Source: Spartobacteria bacterium
GTDB taxonomy: Bacteria; Verrucomicrobiota; Verrucomicrobiia; Chthoniobacterales; UBA10450
Assembly: GCA_003169975.1 (NCBI GenBank)
Contig: PNAA01000022.1
Location: 1-64,000 of the forward strand
DNA: 64,000 nucleotides
Reading direction: 5' to 3'
In this document: piece after piece, positions 58,109 through 64,000 of the stretch
Position numbering within the stretch: the stretch's first letter is position 1
How the letters are laid out: the number at the start of each line of letters is the position of its first letter
Position numbers and translations under genes: made by a program
Notes under the pieces: generated by a model
What the model was told of the DNA's origin: nothing
Databases searched by the model: none
What the model saw: the letters and a program-made list of their open reading frames with translations, nothing else

Positions 58109-58879
58109 CTATTGGCTGGCGCCGGTGCCCCAGCGTCGATGAAGGAACTGCTCGATCGGCGAAAAGAAAATCTTATCTGCAAGCAAGCCGATGACAACGA
58201 TTATCACCATGATGCCGATGACCTGGTCCATGGCTTGCTGCTCGCGTCCGAAGTGCAGGAGCTGGCCAAGACCAAACCCGGTCAGAATGGTGACGAAAAT
58301 TTCTGCTGCCATCAAGGATCGCCAGGCGAAGGCCCACCCTTGCTTCATCCCGCTCACAACAAACGGCAGCGCCGCAGGCAGAATAACTTTCAACCATAGG
58401 TGCATGTTTTTTGAACCCATGGTGAGGGCGGCACGGCGGAAAATTGGCGGAACGTTGCGCACGCCGGTATCAGTGGCAATGACGACCGACCACAAGGTGC
58501 CCATGACCACGACAAACAACATCGCGGCCTCAGTTTGTCCGAACCACAGAAGCGCAAGCGGCACCCAGCAAACACTTGGGAGCGTTTGTAAGCCAAGCGA
58601 CAGTGTCCCAACGGTATCCTGCAGTACATTCCAGCGGGCGGTTAACAACCCCAAGGGTAAACCAAAAATAATACCTATGACGTAGCCGATCAACAGACGG
58701 CGCATGGTAATAAGGGTGGCCTGTCCCAACGTTCCGTCTCCAGCGGCACCGCGCAAATAATTCGCAACGGAAGCAGGAGAAGGCACCAGCACAGGTGACC
58801 AAATATGCGCGTCATAAAGCAGCTGCCAAAGGATGATCAAACCACCGAAAAAGGCGGCCGCACTCGCAAATCGTTTCAT
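58109..58879 (-). CDS. ABC transporter permease (SsuC/TauC type)
   Basis: A 256-aa permease with about six helices and the EAA loop typical of nitrate/sulfonate/taurine transporters (RRAALTMGSKNMHLWLKVIL then PAALPFVVSGMKQGWAFAWR). It starts in a 4-nt overlap with the upstream ATPase gene, so expression is coupled. No CCTAACGA words are found in this or any gene to the right. Confidence 0.9.
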   Translation of the reverse strand: MKRFASAAAFFGGLIILWQLLYDAHIWSPVLVPSPASVANYLRGAAGDGTLGQATLITMRRLLIGYVIGIIFGLPLGLLTARWNVLQDTVGTLSLGLQTLPSVCWVPLALLWFGQTEAAMLFVVVMGTLWSVVIATDTGVRNVPPIFRRAALTMGSKNMHLWLKVILPAALPFVVSGMKQGWAFAWRSLMAAEIFVTILTGFGLGQLLHFGREQQAMDQVIGIMVIIVVIGLLADKIFFSPIEQFLHRRWGTGASQ

Positions 58880-59727
58880 TCCGCTACTTCTCCTTCCGTT
58901 TTAGTAAAGCCCTTTAGGGAGCGCATGATCCGACCGGCGTAACCAGCGAGATCAACGCTGTTAATGTCGCGCGGACGCGGCAACTCGATCGTGAACTCTT
59001 CCTGGACGCGTCCTGGATGAGGCGAAAAGAGAAGCACTCGATCGCCCAGGCACGCGGCTTCGCGGACGTTATGGGTAACAAAGACGATCGTTTTGTTTCG
59101 CGCCTTCCAGATTCGCTGGATATCGCCGTAAAGCTGCTCGCGGGTTAGCGCGTCAAGCGCCGCGAACGGTTCGTCCATCAACAACACCCTTGGGTTCGGA
59201 GCGAGCGCGCGGGCCAAAGCGACACGCTGTTTCATGCCCCCCGATAGCTCGTGAATATTCGCATGCTCGAATCGAGTTAGCCCGACAAGCTCGAGATAGT
59301 ACTTCGCCACATCGAGGCGATCCTTATCTCGGAGACCCGGCTTTAATTTCAAACCAAAGAGCACGTTGCCTAGGACGTCGAGCCATGGGAAGAGCGCCGC
59401 TTCCTGGAACATGACAAGCCGTTCTCTTCCCGGCCCAGTCACTGGTTTCCCATTCGCCATCACTGATCCGCTGTCCGGCTTTTCCAGCCCGGCAATGATG
59501 TTGAGCAAGGTGGACTTCCCGCAACCGCTCGCGCCGACGAGACAAACGAATTCGCCTTCGCTGACTTTCAAGCTCACGCGGTCGAGCGCCTGCACCGTTC
59601 CAGTTGCGGTCTTGAAACTCTTCGAAACGCTCTCGATCGCGAGTTTGATTGGCGCGACAATTTCTAATTCCTCTTTCGCCGAAGAGGTGACTCTGGAATG
59701 CCAGGGAATAACGTGCGTGATATACAT
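58876..59727 (-). CDS. ABC transporter ATP-binding protein (SsuB/TauB type)
   Basis: A 283-aa ATPase with Walker A GASGCGKSTLLNIIAG near residue 65, the Q-loop MFQEAALFPWLDVLGNV, signature ELSGGMKQRVALARAL, Walker B VLLMDEPFAALD and H-loop FVTHNVREAACLGD. The N-terminal ~25 residues precede the conserved KLAIESVSKSF start and may be non-native. The Q-loop 'LFPWLDV' is typical of the nitrate/sulfonate/taurine class. It lies 39 bp after the binding protein gene. Confidence 0.92.
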   Translation of the reverse strand: MYITHVIPWHSRVTSSAKEELEIVAPIKLAIESVSKSFKTATGTVQALDRVSLKVSEGEFVCLVGASGCGKSTLLNIIAGLEKPDSGSVMANGKPVTGPGRERLVMFQEAALFPWLDVLGNVLFGLKLKPGLRDKDRLDVAKYYLELVGLTRFEHANIHELSGGMKQRVALARALAPNPRVLLMDEPFAALDALTREQLYGDIQRIWKARNKTIVFVTHNVREAACLGDRVLLFSPHPGRVQEEFTIELPRPRDINSVDLAGYAGRIMRSLKGFTKTEGEVAE

Positions 59728-59766
59728 GCAGGAAATGAGGAGCTGTCGTTTCGATTAAGGAGTGTA

Positions 59767-60735
59767 CTAAAACGTTTCGATGAGCTTCGAAGTGTCGGTT
59801 GAACCTTTCAGGAAGCCGGCATCTTTCCCCTCCTGCACTGCTTTCTTGATCAGAGCCGGTGAGACTTCGGTTGTGAGTTTTATTCTATTCAAGGATCGCG
59901 TGACGGTGTCTGGCGGCACGTCCGTCTTGGTTTCTGCCTTCAACTCGTCCACCAATAACTTCTGCGCTTCGTCTGGGTGGGATTGAATCCACTGTGTGAG
60001 TTCCGTATTTGCCGCCGCAATCTTTTTCGCGAGATCGCGGTGATCCTTAAGAAATTTCACGCTCGAAACGAGCCAGGTGGTGATGACGTCTTTGTCCTCG
60101 AGAAACACCTTGCCATTGGCGTCCTTTTCGAGTCGGGTTACCCAAGGCTCGACGGTCCAGACCGCATCGACGCTTCCGCTTTGGAACAACGGCAACTGAT
60201 CCGGGTTAGCCGTTGGAACAACCAACACATCGCCCCCTGTTTGCGTGATGTTGAACCCCTGGGCCTTTAGCCAGGCCCGGCACGAGATATCCTGCGTGTT
60301 ACCCATTTGCGGCGTCGCGACTTTCTTGCCCCGGAAATCCGCCGGCGTTTTTATCCCGCCATCCGGCCTGACGATGAGAGCCGCTCCGCCATTTGCTGCG
60401 CCCGAGATCACGCGGATCTCTTCGCCTTTCGACTTGAAATGCGCGTTGAGCGCAGGGCCCTGACCGACGTAGGTCACATCGAGTGACCCAGCGAAGATCG
60501 CTTCCATCGCGGAAGGTCCGGCGTTGTAAGTGAACCACTGAATTTCGACGTTCGGCCCGAGCCGTTGTTCGAACCACCCTTTGCCTTGACGCGAAAGTGC
60601 GTGAGCAATGACGCCTTGGGCGTGGGTAATGTTCGGAAAATGCCCGAAGCGGATTGTGGTTTTCTCTTCGGCGTTTAGACTCGTCGCGCAAAGGGTTGCT
60701 GCGCCGATGAGTGCTGCGAGTGTGTATAGTCTCAT
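59767..60735 (-). CDS. Periplasmic substrate-binding protein of sulfonate/taurine-type ABC transporter
   Basis: A 322-aa protein with a signal peptide (MRLYTLAALIGAATLCATSL ending at NAEE) and the SsuA/TauA/NMT1 fold: IRFGHFPNITHAQGVIAHAL, NAGPSAMEAIFAGSLDVTYV, GQGPALNAHF and VDAVWTVEPWVTRLEKD. It delivers an alkanesulfonate or similar oxyanion to the permease. The substrate is inferred from the Rrf2/YezD context. The ATG at 60735 gives a canonical signal peptide. Confidence 0.88.
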   Translation of the reverse strand: MRLYTLAALIGAATLCATSLNAEEKTTIRFGHFPNITHAQGVIAHALSRQGKGWFEQRLGPNVEIQWFTYNAGPSAMEAIFAGSLDVTYVGQGPALNAHFKSKGEEIRVISGAANGGAALIVRPDGGIKTPADFRGKKVATPQMGNTQDISCRAWLKAQGFNITQTGGDVLVVPTANPDQLPLFQSGSVDAVWTVEPWVTRLEKDANGKVFLEDKDVITTWLVSSVKFLKDHRDLAKKIAAANTELTQWIQSHPDEAQKLLVDELKAETKTDVPPDTVTRSLNRIKLTTEVSPALIKKAVQEGKDAGFLKGSTDTSKLIETF

Positions 60736-60843
60736 AGGTTTGATCTTTAGAAGCTGAATGCGGTTGTGAAGCACCCGAGGTCGGACATGGTCATCCGGAG
60801 CACGAGTTACTATCGCGACAGAAAAGTTCTTCAGTCTCTTAGG

Positions 60844-62292
60844 CTAGAACATTAGCTGGAGGCGCAGGATGACTTCGTCGAACTGGTCATTGCCAAAGGT
60901 CGGGTTGGCAGCGCGAAGGTCGGACCAGGTGTGCACGTAGTTAGCCATTACTTTGAGAGAATCCCCGTGAATGTAGTAGTTGAGGCCGCCGGTAACGGAG
61001 TGGATCCCGTCGTTCGGAACTTGCGCCGGGTCGAGCTCTTCCCAGCGGACCGCTGCCTGGAACTTTTTCGGGATGATAAAGTAACTGCCTTGCACGTACC
61101 AGCCACTCGGACTGAAGTCGGCAAAGCCGGGGGCCACCCCGTTCACGGTCCGGCCGTTGACATCTTCGGAGATATACTCGCCGATGAGATCAAAGGGACC
61201 GATGTTTAACCAAGCGTCCAGGCTCCAGGCCGTTCGTTCGGCCGCGCCCGGCAGCGTGTACGCTGCGAGTGAGCCGTCAGTGTTGACCTTCAAGTTACCC
61301 GAGGGGGAGATGATCGTTCCGGCATCGTCGCGGCTGTTCATGACATCGCCGCCCAGCTTCAGGCTCGCCTCCTGGCCTAATAACTTGCCGCTGAACGGCA
61401 GCAATTCCAGCCGGCCGACATACATGAAGTTGTTGTTATCATTGGTGTTGACGTTGCGGCCGTTGCCGTTAAAGACGCCAGCGTAGTAGGTCACCAAGTC
61501 CTTCTCCTGCGGCCACAGATTGGCCAGTGGCTTGCCCCAAAGTTGCACTCCGACCTGGCGCTCCGGCGTGAGGGCACCGGTGGGCAGACTGCGCTCGATC
61601 ATGATGAGCTTGGGATCGGGCGTCAATTGCTCCAGACCAAAGGGCGCTTTCCATTGCCCCACCTTGATGTTCGCTTCCGGAATCCCGTGCCAGTTAATGA
61701 AGACGTCGGTCGCGGAAAACTCCGTCCGCGTCGAATTGGTCACCGTCGTCGTCTTGCCGGTTGTCGTACTGACCGACTTCAACGCCGTGATCGCAGAGTC
61801 GCTTTGCTCAAAGTCGCCTTCGACCTTGAAGTCGAACTGCTCGGCAAAATCACCGCTCAGGTTGATGCGCGCACGGCGCAGACGAAAACGGTCTTTCAGC
61901 CCGCTCAAGCCGAATCGCCCTTCGAAGGCCGAGACATCGCCATCTTCGAAGTTCGCCTGGATATATCCGCCTAGCGTCAGCTTGTATTCCGGGCCGCCCG
62001 GAGAGACGTAGACCGGCGGCTTCTCTTCGGCAGCGACGCCCTTGTCGACATACCCTTTGCCATCGGAAGTGACTCTCGTTTTGCTCTCCGGCCCAAATTC
62101 AGGCGCAAACGGGGAGCGCTTCTTTAAGGTGCTGACTTCCTGTTCCAACTCGGCATTGCGCGTTTGCAATTGATCGACCGCGCGTTCGAGCTTCTCAATT
62201 CGTTGGGTTTCGCTGGATGAGGTTTGCGCAGCGAGCGGTTGCAACGCAAGCAACACGAGTGGAAGGGCGGCAATAAGGGTGATTTTTTTCAT
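60844..62292 (-). CDS. Outer-membrane porin (OprP/OprO-like, phosphate-selective porin family)
   Basis: A 482-aa protein with a signal peptide (KKITLIAALPLVLLALQPLA ending AQ), an N-terminal coiled coil (RIEKLERAVDQLQTRNAELE) that may trimerise, and a beta-barrel of the porin O/P family: LRRARINLSGDFAEQFDFKV, WKAPFGLEQLTPDPKL and ending FDEVILRLQLMF with the terminal Phe. It would let the anionic nutrient cross the outer membrane for the ABC transporter. It follows yezD after 79 bp, which hold a likely regulator site. Confidence 0.9.
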   Translation of the reverse strand: MKKITLIAALPLVLLALQPLAAQTSSSETQRIEKLERAVDQLQTRNAELEQEVSTLKKRSPFAPEFGPESKTRVTSDGKGYVDKGVAAEEKPPVYVSPGGPEYKLTLGGYIQANFEDGDVSAFEGRFGLSGLKDRFRLRRARINLSGDFAEQFDFKVEGDFEQSDSAITALKSVSTTTGKTTTVTNSTRTEFSATDVFINWHGIPEANIKVGQWKAPFGLEQLTPDPKLIMIERSLPTGALTPERQVGVQLWGKPLANLWPQEKDLVTYYAGVFNGNGRNVNTNDNNNFMYVGRLELLPFSGKLLGQEASLKLGGDVMNSRDDAGTIISPSGNLKVNTDGSLAAYTLPGAAERTAWSLDAWLNIGPFDLIGEYISEDVNGRTVNGVAPGFADFSPSGWYVQGSYFIIPKKFQAAVRWEELDPAQVPNDGIHSVTGGLNYYIHGDSLKVMANYVHTWSDLRAANPTFGNDQFDEVILRLQLMF

Positions 62293-62309
62293 GAACGTTG
62301 GGTTTCTCC

Positions 62310-62371
62310 TTTGTTGTATCTACACAGTGTGAATGAGGGAACGGTCTCCGGTAGTCTGGTAGAACGCTCGA
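62310..62371 (-). promoter_or_regulatory. Leader of the porin gene with Rrf2-like operator candidate
   Basis: On the + strand GGTAGTCTGGTAG at 62350-62362 matches GATAGTCTAGTAG in the rrf2 promoter (63157-63169) at 11 of 13 positions. It lies about 60 bp upstream of the porin ATG. Rrf2 family regulators bind short, partly palindromic sites, so both may be operators of the regulator encoded upstream. Confidence 0.45.
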
Positions 62372-62590
62372 TTAGCTGATGGTTTCCTCCAGGGTGTCTG
62401 GTTGGTCAGAACTGCGGTTGATTGTAGGGCGAGAAGGTTCGGCCGGACTCCGGCTTTCGATTCTTGTTCTCTCGGTGCGCTCGATTTGCGTCACTTTGGA
62501 ATCATGAATCACGATCTGCACGACGCCGTAGCGGAGCGTTTCCACTTTTTCGCGCACGATCGAAAGCCAGTCAGGTTGGTCCTTGGTCAT
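62372..62590 (-). CDS. YezD-family (DUF2292) small protein
   Basis: A 72-aa protein whose first 45 residues (WLSIVREKVETLRYGVVQIV then HDSKVTQIERTERTRI) match the YezD/DUF2292 family of small proteins with the LRYGxVQIVIHDxxVxQIERTE pattern. Such genes are repeatedly found beside sulfur-assimilation and sulfonate-uptake genes. The C-terminal 25 residues are Ser/Pro-rich and lineage-specific. It overlaps the stop of rrf2 by 4 nt, so it is co-translated with the regulator. Confidence 0.85.
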   Translation of the reverse strand: MTKDQPDWLSIVREKVETLRYGVVQIVIHDSKVTQIERTERTRIESRSPAEPSRPTINRSSDQPDTLEETIS

Positions 62591-63132
62591 CGTTTCGTTA
62601 GTTCATTGCGGTTCAATGGCGTTGCGCCTTCTGCAGGCGGAAGGAGATCGTCGAGGCCGAACGAGCGGCGGCCGAAAGGCACGGGGATTTTGTCGCGGCG
62701 CATTTTGCGCAGAGTGATCTCGACAATTTGCGCGAGGGTGGAGCGATCGAGGATGCGCGCAATCGCGTTGCGCACGTCGAGCATCAGCATCCGCAGACCG
62801 CAGTGGGCTTCATCCGGGCAAGTGCAGCGATGGTAAGCTGTCTGGCTCACGCAGGCGATCGGCGCGAGCGGACCATCGAGCACGCGGATGACTGCGCCGA
62901 GCTTGATGCGCGCTGCTGGCTTAGCCAGGGAATAACCGCCGAACTTGCCCCGCTTAGTTTCGACGTAACCGGCGAGGCGCAGCTGAGTGAGGATTTGTTC
63001 GAGAAACTTAATGGGCAGTTTTTCTTTCGACGCCAATTCGGTCACTTGCAGCATCGGTCGGCCCAACTCCCGGGCGATGCCGAGATCGATCAGCGCTCGC
63101 AGGGCGTATTCGCTTCGTTTGGAAAGATTCAT
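62587..63132 (-). CDS. Rrf2-family transcriptional regulator (CymR-like)
   Basis: A 181-aa winged-helix regulator: MNLSKRSEYALRALIDLGIA, then TELASKEKLPIKFLEQILTQ, LRLAGYVETKRGKFGGYSLA and the linker ACVSQTAYHRCTCPDEAHCG. The CxC/C cluster near residues 93-111 resembles the Fe-S-type cysteines of some Rrf2 proteins but is more Cys-rich. CymR-like members repress sulfur uptake genes. The clustering with yezD, porin and sulfonate ABC genes suggests it controls this regulon and itself. Confidence 0.9.
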   Translation of the reverse strand: MNLSKRSEYALRALIDLGIARELGRPMLQVTELASKEKLPIKFLEQILTQLRLAGYVETKRGKFGGYSLAKPAARIKLGAVIRVLDGPLAPIACVSQTAYHRCTCPDEAHCGLRMLMLDVRNAIARILDRSTLAQIVEITLRKMRRDKIPVPFGRRSFGLDDLLPPAEGATPLNRNELTKR

Positions 63133-63149
63133 CTCTAGTCGTTGCAGTC

Positions 63150-63186
63150 GAGTTGCGATAGTCTAGTAGTCGAGTAGAGTTGTCAA
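63150..63186 (-). promoter_or_regulatory. Promoter and operator candidate of the rrf2 gene
   Basis: Reading the minus strand, TTGACA (63186-63181) is a perfect -35 box, followed after 17 bp by GACTAT (63163-63158) as a weak -10. The spacer holds two copies of TACTNGAC in tandem. The overlap of this repeat with the promoter suggests autorepression. Confidence 0.5.
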
Positions 63187-63248
63187 AGCATTTTTCGGCG
63201 GTCGAGAAGTTATTCCCCGATCGAGTTCGAAAAGAGCATAGTCCGCGC

Positions 63249-63599
63249 TCAATCGAGAGCTTCCCACCGGAGGCGTTGGGAGTTTTGCTTTCGGTTTTCC
63301 TCCCCCTTCTCCAGGAACATTGGCAGGCGGGCGATGCGCTCTACCGCCCGCCTCGCATCTGGACCTTCGGCTTCGAGCACGAATGTGTCGCCGCAATCAA
63401 GCCTAGCGAGCAATACTTCAAGGATACGGTCGGCCGGATACCGTTTGCCTTTGGCGTTGATGGTAACCGTGCTTTCGAACAATAGCACGCAGCTGACGAA
63501 TTCGGTGGCGGGCCGCGCGTGCAGGCCGTGTGCATTGAGCAGAGTCAATTCCCTGGTGATTCGTTCTATTTCAGGGCGCAAGTGGCGAAAGATGATCAT
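63249..63599 (-). CDS. HPr-like phosphocarrier protein (copy 2)
   Basis: A 116-aa HPr-fold protein with the active His in LNAHGLHARPATEFVSCVLL near residue 27 and GKRYPADRILEVLLARLDCG at the regulatory Ser46 region, where no Ser is present. The C-terminus is extended (MFLEKGEENRKQNSQRLRW). It shares the unusual LDCG segment with copy 1. No EI is nearby. It is 116 bp upstream of rrf2 on the same strand. Confidence 0.82.
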   Translation of the reverse strand: MIIFRHLRPEIERITRELTLLNAHGLHARPATEFVSCVLLFESTVTINAKGKRYPADRILEVLLARLDCGDTFVLEAEGPDARRAVERIARLPMFLEKGEENRKQNSQRLRWEALD

Positions 63600-63703
63600 G
63601 GCGTGGTGGTCGGTTGGAAGCTGGAAAACTCCGCTGAGCGAAGCAAGTATTTCCCGCGTGCCTTCCGAGCGTTCTAAACTTGAGTGGTTGCGGCTCGCGG
63701 TTG

Positions 63704-63883
63704 TCAGGCGGAGATGGGCGAAGCGCCCGCGCAGCCCGGACCTGCCGTTCCTCTAACCAGCGCGGCCCCGATTTTCTCGCAAAGCGCGATCGCAGGAAAA
63801 ACGACGAGAGCGGCTGGGAGAGCCACCGTCCACAACACGATTGCCCCACCAAGCAGAACAGTTTCGGTCAAGATTGATTTCAT
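63704..63883 (-). CDS. Small single-span membrane protein
   Basis: A 59-aa protein starting at an ATG preceded by AAAGGAA 9-15 nt upstream. It has one or two hydrophobic segments (LLGGAIVLWTVALPAALVVF then PAIALCEKIGAALVRG). It lies upstream of HPr-like copy 2 on the same strand. The family is not recognised. The upstream region holds a degenerate match to the proposed Rrf2 site (GATTGTCTACTAC at 63898-63910, 10 of 13). Confidence 0.5.
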   Translation of the reverse strand: MKSILTETVLLGGAIVLWTVALPAALVVFPAIALCEKIGAALVRGTAGPGCAGASPISA

Positions 63884-64000
63884 ATTTTCATTCCTTTGAT
63901 TGTCTACTACATCAGTATGGATTCAATACTCTATCGTGCAAGTAGAGATTGCAAGCAATATTTTTCACAAATTTTTCAGGTGCGAAATTCCCCTCGGAAA

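Noticed and set aside
63571-63852. 93-codon minus-strand frame near the right end
   Set aside because: Overlaps the 59-aa membrane protein in another frame; lacks a ribosome-binding site and is Arg/Pro-rich.
1-64000. tRNA or rRNA genes
   Set aside because: No cloverleaf-like TTCGA/TTCAA arm with matching acceptor stem, and no rRNA-like conserved stretch, was recognised by eye; a covariance-model search would be decisive.

Overview
The window reads as a high-GC chromosome segment of a soil-type Verrucomicrobiota bacterium, probably close to Chthoniobacter or Udaeobacter. The main support is a four-gene block (33.95-39.44 kb) that matches the 'Verru_Chthon cassette' proteins A, C, B and D. Numerous families of intergenic inverted repeats and an IS200-like/REP-associated transposase remnant fit the same picture. 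No rRNA, tRNA or CRISPR array was recognised.

Layout. 0-1.4 kb: the cut end of a Vsr-like endonuclease, a decayed REP transposase with a REP hairpin, and a decayed hypothetical gene. 1.4-7.8 kb: a beta/gamma-crystallin protein, glpX, a secreted S9 peptidase, two lipoproteins and a POT peptide transporter. 7.9-13.5 kb: a type IV pilus/type II secretion block (two GspE/PilB ATPases, one GspF/PilC, one GspG-like prepilin), followed by an OmpA-domain envelope protein on the other strand. 14.8-18.6 kb: minus-strand biosynthetic genes (panB, folK, dapB, dapA, dapF). 18.7-28.8 kb: a frameshifted GH9 glycosidase, a cysteine-amidase-like protein, a LysE exporter, queE and queD, an Fsr-type MFS pump, a thioredoxin-like protein, a broken HAD hydrolase, a class I amidotransferase and an ABC ATPase. 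28.9-33.7 kb: a DUF885 protein, a nucleotide-exchanger-like MFS protein and a secreted NAD-epimerase.

33.95-41 kb: the lower-GC Verru_Chthon cassette and two RelE-type toxin-antitoxin modules that share an almost identical upstream sequence. 41.2-51.6 kb: a TPR/MshEN protein, a third PilB-type ATPase, a proline-rich roadblock protein, MglA and an MglB-like protein, then DnaJ-like, rpiB, UbiA-like and MBL-like genes and a second GspF/PilC. 51.7-57.8 kb: two methyltransferases, rpoZ, rarA, a universal stress protein and a DUF1460 protein. 57.8-63.9 kb: an apparent sulfur-acquisition regulon (Rrf2 regulator, YezD, porin, sulfonate/taurine-type ABC transporter) with two HPr-like proteins.

The most unusual signal is a short non-palindromic word, CCTAACGA (usually GCCTAACGA). 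It occurs 46 times, 24 on one strand and 22 on the other, against about 1-2 expected by base composition. It falls in every reading frame and between genes, and is absent from 32.9-44.0 kb and from 56.6 kb to the end. Its density (about one per kb where present), lack of strand polarity and occurrence alongside pilus-type genes make a DNA-uptake-sequence-like role the leading, untested hypothesis.

Seven or eight genes carry nonsense or frameshift lesions, several in homopolymer runs, so either gene decay or residual sequencing error is present. Many inverted repeats sit directly on stop codons and supply them.
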